From the NCBI GenBank assembly GCA_025358075.1, contig JANYKU010000097.1:26980-90979 (forward strand): a stretch of DNA of 64,000 nt, in the 5' to 3' direction. Made by a program: the position numbers and the translations under genes. Shown piece by piece: positions 17,744-26,233 of the stretch (the first letter of the stretch is position 1; the number at the start of each line of letters is the position of its first letter). The DNA comes from Ilumatobacteraceae bacterium. GTDB lineage: Bacteria; Actinomycetota; Acidimicrobiia; Acidimicrobiales; Ilumatobacteraceae. The notes below the pieces were generated by a model. The model saw only the letters and a program-made list of their open reading frames with translations. It was not told the origin of the DNA and did no database searches.

Positions 17744-20284
17744 ATGTTCAAGCTGGCGCTGAAAGGCATCATGGCTCGCAAGGGCCGGTTGCTGCTCACT
17801 TCTCTTGCCGTCATCCTCGGCACCTCGTTCCTGGCCGGTACGTTCATCTTCTCCGACACGCTGACCAAGTCGTTCCACGACCTTTTCGCGGGAGTGTTCG
17901 AAGACACCGATGCCTACGTCCGTTCGTCGCAGGTGATCGAAGGCGATTTCGGTGCACAGGAACGACAGCGCATCCCCGATTTGTTGACCGCCGAGGTTGC
18001 CAAGGTGCCCGGCGTACGAATCGCCGAGGGCAACGTGTTCGGGTTCGCCCGCGTTGTCGGAAAAGATGGCAAGCCCGTCGGTTCCAGCGGCAACGGCCCG
18101 CCGACGTTCGGGTCGTCGATCGCGCCAGACGAGGCGTTCTGGACGATCACGGAAGGCCGGCTGCCGAAGAGTGGCGACGAGGTGGCCCTCGACGCTGGGG
18201 TGACCAAGAAGGCCGGCTACAAGGTCGGCGACAAAGTGAAGGTGGTTGCCCAGGCCGGCTCGCGTCAGTTCACCTTGGTAGGCGTTGCCAAGTACGGCGA
18301 TGTATCTTCTCCAGGCGGTGCAACGTTCGCGCTCTTCGACCTGGCAACAGCACAGGCGTTCGTCGGGCGCCCGGGCTTCATCGATGCCGTGGTAGTGCGT
18401 GGCGACGGCAGCGTGTCGGATGCGCAGCTCGCCAAGACAATTCAGGCGTCGCTGCCGGCGAGCACCAAGACCGAGACCCTCACGGGCGCGCAGATCACCA
18501 AGGAGAACCAGGACGCGATCGAGAAGGGTCTGAGCTTCTTCAAGATCTTCCTCACGGTCTTCTCGCTCATTGCCATGGGCGTCGCCTGCTTCGTGATCTA
18601 CAACGTGTTCTCGATCACGGCCGCCCAGCGCCAGCGCGAGAACGCGCTGCTGCGCGCGGTCGGGGCGCAGCGCGGTCAGGTCACTCGAGCGATGCTGCTG
18701 GAATCCGTGGCGGTCGGAGTGATCGGGTCATTGCTCGGTCTGGTTGCCGGCCTCGGCGTTTCCATTGGGCTGAAGGGCTTCCTCGGCGTCATCGGTGTCA
18801 CCTTCCCGTCGACAACGTTGCAGCTCCTGCCGCCCACCATCGTGACCACGATGGTCATCGGCACACTCGTCACGGTGCTCTCAGCGGTCATGCCGGCGTT
18901 GCGCGGCGGGCGCGTGTCGCCGTTGGCGGCGATGCGCGAATCGGCGATCGAGCACGTCGGCAGCAGCCGCAAGCGTGTGCTCGGTGGGTTGATCGTTGCG
19001 GCGATCGGTGGGGTCGGTATCGCAGCCACGCTCGCCGGAGCCAGCACCATCTTGCTCGGCCTCGGTGTGTTGATGGTCTGGATCGGCGTGTTGATCCTCG
19101 GTCCCGTCCTTGCGCTGATCGCGGCCAGGGTGATCGGCAAGCCAGTCGCTGCAGCATTCAAAGTGACCGGCAAGATGGCCCAGGGAAACGCCTCGCGCAA
19201 TCCGAAGCGCACTTCTCGGGCGGCCGCGCCGGTTCTGATCGGAGTCGCGCTCGTTACCGCCGTCGCCCTGTTGGCATCGACCCTGAAGGCCCAGGTCCGC
19301 GAGATCTTCAGCAAGCAGTTCGTCGGCGACTACGTCGTGAAGACCAACGACTTCTCCGGGTTCGGTGGGCTCAGCCCGGATCTGGCCGATCAGCTCAACA
19401 AGATTCCGCAGGTCGAGGCCGCAGCCGGAATCGGCGTCAAGCTGGCACGTGTCAGTAACAAGGGTGCCACCGTCACTCTGGTCAACCCAGACACCGTGGG
19501 TGAGGTCTTCGATCTCCACCTCACCATTGGCTCGTATTCGAAGTTGTCGACCACGTCGATGATGGTCTCCGACAAGCGCGCCAAAGCGGATCACCTCAAG
19601 ATCGGCGACGTGCTGAAGGTCAACTTGTCGGCACTCGGCGACGTGCCCCTGACGATCGTCGGCACCTACTCATCCGACGAACTAGCCGGCAGCTACGTGA
19701 TCAACCGCGCTCTGTACGCGAACACGTCGGGTAGCTACTTCGACTTCTCCGTGTTCATCAACACGGCGCCAGGCGTGAGCCCCGCCCAAGCGGAGGCGGC
19801 CATCAAGCCACTGGTCGCCCAATATGGAACGGGCGAGTTGCAGAGCCGCAGTCAATACATCGACGATCAGGCATCTTCGATCAACACGCTGTTGGCGTTG
19901 ATCTACGGGTTGCTCGCCTTGTCGATCATCATCGCTGCAGTCGGCATCGTCATCACGTTGCTGCTCTCCGTCTACGAGCGGCGCCACGAGATCGCGCTGC
20001 TTCGCGCCGTGGGAATGACGCGAGGTCAGGTGCGATCAACCGTCCGCTGGGAGAGCGTCATCACCAGCTTGCTCGGCGCCGTTCTGGGTGTGATCCTCGG
20101 CCTGCTCAGCGGTTACCTCTTCGTGCTGTCGCTGCGCGATCAAGGGGTGACAGTGTTCACCGTGCCAGTGCTCAGCACCATCGTGATCCTCGTGGTGGCG
20201 TTCATCGTCGGGGTCATCGCCGCGATCCTCCCCGCTCGTCAGGCGACCAGGGTCAACATCATCGAGGCGATCGCCACAACATGA
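17744..20284 (+). CDS. ABC transporter permease with two FtsX/MacB domains
   Basis: 846 residues. A membrane helix near the N-terminus (LLLTSLAVILGTSFLAGTF) is followed by an extracytoplasmic MacB-PCD-like region, an FtsX domain (about 265-400), two further helices, a second extracytoplasmic region (about 520-710) and a second FtsX domain (about 720-840). Both FtsX domains have the RENALLRAVGAQRGQV or RHEIALLRAVGMTRGQV coupling segment. It works with the ATPase just upstream, probably exporting a lipid or peptide or doing mechanical work on the envelope. Its TGA overlaps the next ATG (ATGA). Confidence 0.92.
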   Translation: MFKLALKGIMARKGRLLLTSLAVILGTSFLAGTFIFSDTLTKSFHDLFAGVFEDTDAYVRSSQVIEGDFGAQERQRIPDLLTAEVAKVPGVRIAEGNVFGFARVVGKDGKPVGSSGNGPPTFGSSIAPDEAFWTITEGRLPKSGDEVALDAGVTKKAGYKVGDKVKVVAQAGSRQFTLVGVAKYGDVSSPGGATFALFDLATAQAFVGRPGFIDAVVVRGDGSVSDAQLAKTIQASLPASTKTETLTGAQITKENQDAIEKGLSFFKIFLTVFSLIAMGVACFVIYNVFSITAAQRQRENALLRAVGAQRGQVTRAMLLESVAVGVIGSLLGLVAGLGVSIGLKGFLGVIGVTFPSTTLQLLPPTIVTTMVIGTLVTVLSAVMPALRGGRVSPLAAMRESAIEHVGSSRKRVLGGLIVAAIGGVGIAATLAGASTILLGLGVLMVWIGVLILGPVLALIAARVIGKPVAAAFKVTGKMAQGNASRNPKRTSRAAAPVLIGVALVTAVALLASTLKAQVREIFSKQFVGDYVVKTNDFSGFGGLSPDLADQLNKIPQVEAAAGIGVKLARVSNKGATVTLVNPDTVGEVFDLHLTIGSYSKLSTTSMMVSDKRAKADHLKIGDVLKVNLSALGDVPLTIVGTYSSDELAGSYVINRALYANTSGSYFDFSVFINTAPGVSPAQAEAAIKPLVAQYGTGELQSRSQYIDDQASSINTLLALIYGLLALSIIIAAVGIVITLLLSVYERRHEIALLRAVGMTRGQVRSTVRWESVITSLLGAVLGVILGLLSGYLFVLSLRDQGVTVFTVPVLSTIVILVVAFIVGVIAAILPARQATRVNIIEAIATT

Positions 20285-20706
20285 CCGCCGGATACTCAGG
20301 CACGCCGTTGCCGAAGAAGCTCGGCATCGTCAGCGATGCGGTGTTCGTCGTGGTCGACCCGCCCGATGGCTTTGCCACGACGCTCGGTGACTACGGCGAC
20401 GCGGTCTGGCAGAAGTCGTTGATGGCGCCGGTCGACGTGGTAGTGGCGTTCTTCACCTCTCGATCGAAGCTGGTCGCCGCGTGGCCGAAGCTGACGGCGG
20501 CCGCCGCCACCGATGGCGGTGTGTGGATCGCCTGGCCGAAGAAGTCGAGCGGAGCGCCGACCGACATCACCGAAGACGTGCTGCGCGCCGAACTGTTGCC
20601 GACCGGGTGGGTCGACAACAAGGTCTGCGCGATCGACGACACGTGGAGCGGGTTGCGCTTCGTGTTGCGCAAGGAGCTGCGTCGGCCCGGCGACAAACGG
20701 CGCTGA
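20281..20706 (+). CDS. DUF3052 family protein
   Basis: 141 residues. YSGTPLPKKLGI near the start and GGVWIAWPKKSSG in the middle are typical of DUF3052, an actinobacterial family of unknown function with a Rossmann-like look. The ATG overlaps the permease stop by four bases, but DUF3052 genes are usually found alone, so coupling here may be incidental. Confidence 0.85.
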   Translation: MTAGYSGTPLPKKLGIVSDAVFVVVDPPDGFATTLGDYGDAVWQKSLMAPVDVVVAFFTSRSKLVAAWPKLTAAAATDGGVWIAWPKKSSGAPTDITEDVLRAELLPTGWVDNKVCAIDDTWSGLRFVLRKELRRPGDKRR

Positions 20707-20718
20707 CGCGCCGACCGG

Positions 20719-21354
20719 TTACTTGTTCGGTTGGGCGACAACTCGCAGGTACGGCTTGATCGTCTTCCAGCCCTGGGGGAAGAGCTTCTCGGCTTCTTCG
20801 TTGGTGACGGGGCCGCCGATGATCACGTCGTCGCCGTCGACCCAGTTGGCCGGGGTGGCCACCCGGTACTTCGCGGTCAACTGCAGGCTGTCGATCACTC
20901 GCAGGATCTCGTCGAAGTTACGACCGGTCGAGGCCGGGTAGGTGAGGGTCAGCTTGACCTTCTTGTCGGGGCCGATGACGAACACCGAACGCACGGTCAT
21001 CGTGTCGCTGGCGTTGGGGTGGATCATGTCGTAGAGGTCGGCCACCTTGCGATCCGGGTCGCCGATCATCGGGAAGTTCACCGGCGTGCCCTGTGTCTCG
21101 GCGATGTCTTCTTCCCACCTGACGTGGCTCTCGACGGGATCGACGGACAGACCGATGACCTTGACGTTGCGCTTGTCGAACTCCGGCTTGATCTTGGCGA
21201 CGTAGCCCAGCTCGGTCGTGCAGACCGGCGTGAAGTCCTTCGGGTGGCTGAACAGCACCCCCCACGAATCGCCGAGCCAATCGTGGAAGTGGATCTCGCC
21301 CTGCGTGGTGTCGGCGGTGAAATCCGGAGCGGTGTCTCCGAGGCGAACGGTCAT
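20719..21354 (-). CDS. 1-Cys peroxiredoxin (Prx6 type)
   Basis: 211 residues. The peroxidatic cysteine is C45 in HPKDFTPVCTTELG. No second cysteine exists in the protein, so it needs an external reductant. The long C-terminal region with PANWVDGDDVIIGGPVTNEEA is the Prx6 dimerisation domain. It reduces hydrogen peroxide and lipid hydroperoxides in the cytoplasm. The start is ATG 21354, preceded by AAAGGAACC; an in-frame extension upstream lacks peroxiredoxin similarity. It faces DUF3052 tail to tail. Confidence 0.93.
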   Translation of the reverse strand: MTVRLGDTAPDFTADTTQGEIHFHDWLGDSWGVLFSHPKDFTPVCTTELGYVAKIKPEFDKRNVKVIGLSVDPVESHVRWEEDIAETQGTPVNFPMIGDPDRKVADLYDMIHPNASDTMTVRSVFVIGPDKKVKLTLTYPASTGRNFDEILRVIDSLQLTAKYRVATPANWVDGDDVIIGGPVTNEEAEKLFPQGWKTIKPYLRVVAQPNK

Positions 21355-21462
21355 GACGGTTCCTTTGCTCGATGTGGCGGTGGCGTACTGATCAACACTA
21401 GGCGGATCAACACTAGCCAATACCCGACTATTCCGGTCAAGATTGAATCCTCGACGTGAGGG

Positions 21463-21490
21463 TTGACATGTGACTAATTGGTCACATATT
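21463..21490 (+). promoter_or_regulatory. Promoter with overlapping ArsR-type operator
   Basis: TTGACA at 21463-21468 and CATATT at 21485-21490 make a plausible promoter with a 16-base spacer. The inverted repeat ATGTGAC-N6-GTCACAT lies at 21468-21487, exactly over it. The start codon follows ten bases after the -10. The layout matches the operator-promoter of the paralogous ArsR at 310-338, with G/C instead of A/T at the third position of the half-site core (GTGAC against GTAAC). Confidence 0.68.
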
Positions 21491-21499
21491 ATTGCCTCG

Positions 21500-21856
21500 A
21501 TGGACCCAGAGATGGACCCAGACATGGACGCGGTGTTCAGAGCGCTTGCCGACCCGACCCGACGGTCGATCCTTGACGCGCTGTTCGATCACGACGGCCA
21601 GACGGTGCAGGCGTTGTGCAACCGCTCTCCGGAGATGACCAGGTTCGGCGTGATGAAGCACCTCGCAGTGCTCGAAGCGGCCAATCTGGTCACCACCAAG
21701 CGGGTCGGGCGCACCAAGCAGCACTTCCTCAACCCGGTCCCGATCGGCGAGATCGCCGACCGGTGGATCAGCAAGTACGCCCAGCCATTCACACGCGGGA
21801 TGGTTGACCTGCGTCACGACCTCGAGCGCGGCCCAAGTAGAGCGAACACGGCATAG
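21500..21856 (+). CDS. ArsR-family transcriptional regulator
   Basis: 118 residues, winged helix with FRALADPTRRSILDALF and RFGVMKHLAVLEAANLV. It belongs to the ArsR group that sits beside SRPBCC genes and is closely similar to residues 1-95 of the fused protein at 346-1098. No metal-binding cysteines are seen. The ATG at 21500 is the first after the operator; in-frame ATGs at 21512 and 21524 cannot be excluded. The SRPBCC gene follows eight bases after its stop, so the two form one operon. Confidence 0.85.
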   Translation: MDPEMDPDMDAVFRALADPTRRSILDALFDHDGQTVQALCNRSPEMTRFGVMKHLAVLEAANLVTTKRVGRTKQHFLNPVPIGEIADRWISKYAQPFTRGMVDLRHDLERGPSRANTA

Positions 21857-21864
21857 GAGCCCCG

Positions 21865-22770
21865 ATGGCCATCACCAGGCACGTCTATCAGACCTTCATC
21901 AAAGCAACACCCGAACAGGTGTGGGATGCGATCGTCGAGCCCTCGTGGACACGTCGCTACTTCCACGGCACCGCCTTCGATTCGCCGCCGATGCAAGGCG
22001 AGGCGTATCGGACTTCGCTCGCCGACGGCCGACCTGCCATCGACGGAGTCATCGAGGAGATGGACCCGCCGAAGCGGCTGGTCATGACGTGGCACGTTCT
22101 GTACGACACGGCGATGTCGGCGGAGCCACCGAGCCGCGTCGAATGGCTCGTCGAATCGGTGGGTGACGGTTTGACACGACTGCGGCTCGAACACGGCGAC
22201 CTCGGCCTCAGCCCGCTCACTTGGGCCAACGTCAAAGACGGTTGGGCGTGGGTGCTCGATGGCCTGAAGACGTTGATCGAAACCGGCGCGACCCTCCCGG
22301 CGTTGACCGCCGTGCTCACGCCGATCGACGACACGGCCGGCGAATGGCATCGCGCTCAGGGCATCGAGTGCAACAACTCGACGTGGGAGATGATCGAAGC
22401 CGAGCGGAATCCGGAGAACGACGAGGAGATGTTGCGCCGCGCGTATGCGTCCTCGTATCACTGGGCACGCGCGGCGCGTCGTGGTCCGGTCAACGATGCC
22501 CGCGGAGCGTGGTTGTTGGCCAGGGTGCAATTGCTGGTCGGTCAACCCGGGGTTTCGTTGCGTTACGCCGATCGCTGCATGGCCGTGTGCAGCGAGAACG
22601 GTCTCGAGGATTTCGATCTGGCGTACGCACACGAGTCCAGAGCTCGCGCCTTGAAGGCCCTGGGCGATGACGTTGGCGCAGCTCAGAGCTGGGAAATGGC
22701 CAAGGCGGTGCCGGTTGCCGGGGCAGAGGACAAGGCCATCCTCGACGCCGACCTCGCGGTCGGTCCGTAG
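21865..22770 (+). CDS. SRPBCC (AHSA1-like) protein with C-terminal TPR-like domain
   Basis: 301 residues. Residues 1-150 are an AHSA1-like SRPBCC domain (VYQTFIKATPEQVWDAIVEPSWTRRYF, then EEMDPPKRLVMTW). From about 155 the sequence changes to helical, Ala-rich repeats (RRAYASSYHWARAARR, ARGAWLLARVQLLVGQP, HESRARALKALGDD), resembling a short tetratricopeptide unit usually found as its own protein. The SRPBCC part probably binds a hydrophobic ligand and the tail a partner. It is co-transcribed with the ArsR gene just upstream. Confidence 0.82.
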   Translation: MAITRHVYQTFIKATPEQVWDAIVEPSWTRRYFHGTAFDSPPMQGEAYRTSLADGRPAIDGVIEEMDPPKRLVMTWHVLYDTAMSAEPPSRVEWLVESVGDGLTRLRLEHGDLGLSPLTWANVKDGWAWVLDGLKTLIETGATLPALTAVLTPIDDTAGEWHRAQGIECNNSTWEMIEAERNPENDEEMLRRAYASSYHWARAARRGPVNDARGAWLLARVQLLVGQPGVSLRYADRCMAVCSENGLEDFDLAYAHESRARALKALGDDVGAAQSWEMAKAVPVAGAEDKAILDADLAVGP

Positions 22771-22921
22771 GGTTGCGCATCGAACTACGCCGGGCGCGCT
22801 ACGGGTGCCCGCGATCGTGGCAGGCCAATGGGGAACTTTGCCTCTAGCCCTGACGGAATCTTGCCGATACTGTTTTTGACGGGGCGGATCCCTGTCACGT
22901 CAATCTCACGGGAGCGCGTAC

Positions 22922-23548
22922 ATGTTCTGCACCGGATTCCATCGTCGAACAGTTGTCGGTATCGCGGCCGCGCTGACGGTGGCGATCAGTGCGATGGCGT
23001 ACGACCAGGTTCATGCCGCGCCCACCGCCATCGCCAGGTTGGAGCTTGCGGCAACCGCGCTGAAACCGGCGAAGCGCTTGGCGTTCCCGGACACGCTCCA
23101 GACGGGTCCGATCATGTTCCCGATGGATCCGTTGCCAGTGTGCGCGCTGAGCAAGACCAGCTTCGGTCAACCCCGCAGCAACGGGACTCGCACGCATGAG
23201 GGAATCGACCTGATGGCCAGCCTCGGCCAGCACGTCTACGCCGTCGACAACGGTGTGCTCTGGAAGCAGGCGATCGACGGCCCAACAGCGTTGCTGTCGG
23301 GCAATGCCTGGTATGTGAAGCTGGCCGATGGTACGTACTACTTCTACGCCCACCTCTCGGCGTTCGCGCCGGGGTTGAAAGTGGGCGACACGGTGACCAA
23401 GGGCCAGGTGATCGGTCTCGTCGGTGACACCGGCGACGCGGGCCCGGGCAACTACCACCTGCACTTCGAGGTCCATCCCAAAGGTGGTGCCGCGGTGGAT
23501 CCGTATCCGCTGCTCACCATCCCCTCGACTTGCAAGGTCTCTGCCTGA
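22922..23548 (+). CDS. Secreted M23-family (LytM) metallopeptidase
   Basis: 208 residues with a signal peptide (about 1-33, ending VHAAP). The LytM zinc site is H92 and D96 (RTHEGIDL) with H181 in NYHLHFEV; H144 (YAHLS) and H179 complete the active site. All are present, so it should be an active peptidoglycan or peptide-bridge endopeptidase. GGGAG precedes the ATG. It is a single gene with about 150 bases upstream that hold no clear hairpin. Confidence 0.9.
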   Translation: MFCTGFHRRTVVGIAAALTVAISAMAYDQVHAAPTAIARLELAATALKPAKRLAFPDTLQTGPIMFPMDPLPVCALSKTSFGQPRSNGTRTHEGIDLMASLGQHVYAVDNGVLWKQAIDGPTALLSGNAWYVKLADGTYYFYAHLSAFAPGLKVGDTVTKGQVIGLVGDTGDAGPGNYHLHFEVHPKGGAAVDPYPLLTIPSTCKVSA

Positions 23549-23578
23549 CTCACGATGGTCGGCAAGTAGTGTCGAAGC

Positions 23579-23890
23579 GTGAGCATCGCCGTCGCCTTGG
23601 AAGAACTGGCCGCAAAGGTCGCCGACTATCCCTACTGCTACCTCGTCACGACCGGTGAAGAGCGGTCGCATCTGCTGGCGGTGAAGCCGACCGTCGTCGA
23701 AGCAGGTTTGCGTTGCGAGACCGGTCACTCCAGCCGCGCAAACGTGGTGCGCAACCCGTTGGTGGTGCTGCTGTTCCCACCGGTCGAGCCCGATGGGTTC
23801 TCGATGATCGTCGATGGCGAGGGTGAGGTCAACGGCGACGGGGTCGTCGTGACCCCGACGTGGGCCGTGCTGCACCGTCCTGCGATGTGA
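23579..23890 (+). CDS. Small flavin-binding split-barrel (PNPOx-like) protein
   Basis: 103 residues from a GTG start. The pattern YCYLVTTGEERSHLLAVKPTV, NVVRNPLVVLLFPPVEPDGFSMIVDGEGEV resembles the short pyridoxamine-5'-phosphate-oxidase-like barrel that binds FMN or F420. It is smaller than most family members and ends soon after the last strand (TWAVLHRPAM). Substrate unknown. Confidence 0.75.
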   Translation: MSIAVALEELAAKVADYPYCYLVTTGEERSHLLAVKPTVVEAGLRCETGHSSRANVVRNPLVVLLFPPVEPDGFSMIVDGEGEVNGDGVVVTPTWAVLHRPAM

Positions 23891-23900
23891 GGCTGACGCC

Positions 23901-24776
23901 TCAGCTGCTGGAGATGTCGAGGCCGAAGGCCGAGGCGAACGCGGCGAAGTAGTCGGCGTCGTCGTCGGGTGCGCCGAGGGCCACCCACGCTTCGTCCGAC
24001 ATGCCCTGGCGCCCGGCGACGATCTCTGGCCCTGCCCAGCTGACCGCGTAACGCAGCTGCGGTTCGTCGGTGGTGATCGCATGATGGATCAGCCGACCGA
24101 CCTCGAACGGGTCGGTCGCGTGCGCATGGCCGGCGGCGTAGAACTGGAACATGCGTCGATACTGAGCGTCGTAGGCGCCGGTCTGATTCGGCGCGTCGAT
24201 GTTCTTGGCGAAGATGGCGCTCTTGGTGACGCCGGGCTCGATGATGACAACGCGAATGCCGAATGGCGCCAACTCCTGGGCGAGTCCTTCGCTCAATCCT
24301 TCCAGCGCCCACTTCGACGTGACGTAGGGCGACTGGGCGAGGGCGGCGATGCGGCCGGCGATCGAGGTGATGTTGACGATCGCACCGCTGTGCCGAGCGC
24401 GCATGCCCGGCAGCACTTGTTGCAGGCAGCGCACAGCACCGCAGAGGTTGACGTTCATGATGTCGAGGTACGACGACGGCGGACATTCCTCGGCCACGGC
24501 GTTGCCACCGATACCGGCGTTGTTGACGAGCACGTCGGCGCGCCCACCGGTCTCGTCGAGGATCCGCGCAAAGCCGGCGCGCACCGATTCGTCGTCGGCC
24601 ACGTCGAGCTCGACGAGGTTGATCTCGACTCCGGCATCGGCTGCCATCGCCAGCAACTTGCCTGCCTTGTCGACACTCCGCACGGTGCCGTAGACGTCGT
24701 GGCCTTGTTGGGCGAGGTGAATGGCAGTGGCGCGGCCGATGCCGCTGTTGGCGCCGGTGACGACGGAGATGGTCAT
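23901..24776 (-). CDS. Short-chain dehydrogenase/reductase (SDR)
   Basis: 291 residues of the classical SDR type: cofactor motif TGANSGIGRA at about 7-16, NNAG in VLVNNAGIGG, catalytic Ser in NITSIAGR, and YVTSK with Tyr and Lys. The C-terminal 100 residues are longer than in most SDRs and include FYAAGHAHATDPFEVGRLI. The ATG overlaps the TGA of the methyltransferase gene (ATGA), so the pair acts in one pathway. Substrate unknown. Confidence 0.9.
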   Translation of the reverse strand: MTISVVTGANSGIGRATAIHLAQQGHDVYGTVRSVDKAGKLLAMAADAGVEINLVELDVADDESVRAGFARILDETGGRADVLVNNAGIGGNAVAEECPPSSYLDIMNVNLCGAVRCLQQVLPGMRARHSGAIVNITSIAGRIAALAQSPYVTSKWALEGLSEGLAQELAPFGIRVVIIEPGVTKSAIFAKNIDAPNQTGAYDAQYRRMFQFYAAGHAHATDPFEVGRLIHHAITTDEPQLRYAVSWAGPEIVAGRQGMSDEAWVALGAPDDDADYFAAFASAFGLDISSS

Positions 24777-25609
24777 CGAGCCATGGTAAGTCGCTTGATG
24801 TGGAACAGTGCGCAGGCCCCGTACGGATGGGCGAGGTCGTTGTAGCTGACCTCCACGTCGTCGAAGCCGGCCTCACCGAGCACGGCCAAGATGTCGTCGA
24901 GCTCCATCCACACTGCCGAGTCCTCCGGGCCGCCGCAGAAGCCGGCGAACTCCAGCGACTCGAGGTAGTTACGACGGTGCATCGTGCACTGACGACCGGC
25001 GGCCTCGACGGTGAACGGCGGATCGAAGAGCCGATCGAAGTACTGGTTGCTCGCCATGGTTGCGGCGTCGAAGTGGTGGGTCCACAACCCGATGCTGTCG
25101 CTCACCCTGGCCATCGCCCGCAACAGCCGCACCGGATCCGGCGCGTGGTACAGCACACCGCTGGCGACGAGGAGATCAACCCGTTCGGTCGTGGTTTCGA
25201 GGTACGGAAGGAAGTCGCCGAAGAGGAACCGCGCCCGGGTCAGCGGCACCAGCTCCTTGACGATCAGACACTTGAGGAAGGCGTGACTGTTCGCTTCGAT
25301 CGCGGTCACGTGCGCGCCGGCCTGTTCGAGCATGTAGGTGTGGCCGGCCTCGAGCGGGCCGAGCTCGAGGACCGATCGATCAGTGACCCCGCCGGCGCGC
25401 TCGATGAAGAAGTTGATGCGCGGGTCGGCGTACAGATACATCGCGCCGGCGGTGGCGCCGACCTCGGGCGGCAAGGCCCCCGACCACTCGCCCTCGAAGA
25501 TGTCGACGGCGAGTTGCGACGATGGTGCCACGTGTGCGTACCAGGCAAGCACCGACGGAGCCTTCTCGGCCGGAACCTCTTGCTGGGCAGGTGCACGCCT
25601 GAATCGCAT
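24773..25609 (-). CDS. SAM-dependent methyltransferase
   Basis: About 278 residues. A Rossmann-type SAM site is visible: VLELGPLEAGHTYML (motif I), VTAIEANSHAFLKC (acidic loop), RVDLLVASGVLYHAPDPV (motif IV region). The N-terminal 60 residues (SSQLAVDIFEGEWSG) resemble small-molecule or glycan methyltransferases. ATG 25609 is chosen; a GTG one codon earlier is possible. It is translated just before the SDR gene with a four-base overlap. Confidence 0.83.
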   Translation of the reverse strand: MRFRRAPAQQEVPAEKAPSVLAWYAHVAPSSQLAVDIFEGEWSGALPPEVGATAGAMYLYADPRINFFIERAGGVTDRSVLELGPLEAGHTYMLEQAGAHVTAIEANSHAFLKCLIVKELVPLTRARFLFGDFLPYLETTTERVDLLVASGVLYHAPDPVRLLRAMARVSDSIGLWTHHFDAATMASNQYFDRLFDPPFTVEAAGRQCTMHRRNYLESLEFAGFCGGPEDSAVWMELDDILAVLGEAGFDDVEVSYNDLAHPYGACALFHIKRLTMAR

Positions 25610-25666
25610 CACCGAGTTCTAGCTGATTCGATCGTGCCGACCGGGCGCTGTGTACGGCGGCGCCCG

Positions 25667-26176
25667 CTACGCCGCCTCGATCGGGGCGAACTCGTCGAAC
25701 CACACCGCATCGGGGTCGCAGGCGATTGCCAGGCTCTGCACGCGCTCGTGGTCGACGAGCAACACGTCGAGCAGCAGTAGTCCCTGCAGCATGTGCAGAC
25801 GACGAAGCTCGAAGTAGCCGAGGCGATCGGTGGTGTCGGGGGGACGATCGACGACGGCAGCAGTGACGCAGATCGTCAGGGTCTGTGAGAACGGAACTTC
25901 GAGACCCGGTCCGTCGCACCAGCCGACGAACAGGCCGAGCTCGGTGGGCGGATCGGCGAACAGCGCCGTGACCCGGCGACGCTCGTCGAGCAGCACGAGC
26001 ACTTCGTTGTCGACGGGCATGTCGACCACGGCGGAGGCAAGGTTGGCGGCGTCGGCGAAGTCGGCGATGACCAGCGGCTCGTCGGGGTCGGGCAGCCAGA
26101 CGCTGCACGGTTGGTTCCCGTAGTGGATGTCGACGATGTGCCTGCGACTGCGCAGGTGTGGGCGGCGGAACGACAT
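25667..26176 (-). CDS. Hypothetical protein
   Basis: 169 residues with no family that I recognise. It reads as a soluble alpha/beta protein: VWLPDPDEPLVIADFADAANL, EVLVLLDERRRVTALFADP and LELRRLHMLQ-like helices. The middle DERRRVTALFADPPTELGLFVG might be a beta-hairpin platform. It lies between the methyltransferase and the P-type ATPase genes, same strand, with 57 bases on each side, so it may belong to either transcript. Confidence 0.65.
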   Translation of the reverse strand: MSFRRPHLRSRRHIVDIHYGNQPCSVWLPDPDEPLVIADFADAANLASAVVDMPVDNEVLVLLDERRRVTALFADPPTELGLFVGWCDGPGLEVPFSQTLTICVTAAVVDRPPDTTDRLGYFELRRLHMLQGLLLLDVLLVDHERVQSLAIACDPDAVWFDEFAPIEAA

Positions 26177-26233
26177 GATTCCTCCCGAACGAAGGATCGA
26201 GGTGGGGTTCGGGGGAACGCGCTGTGGCGGACC

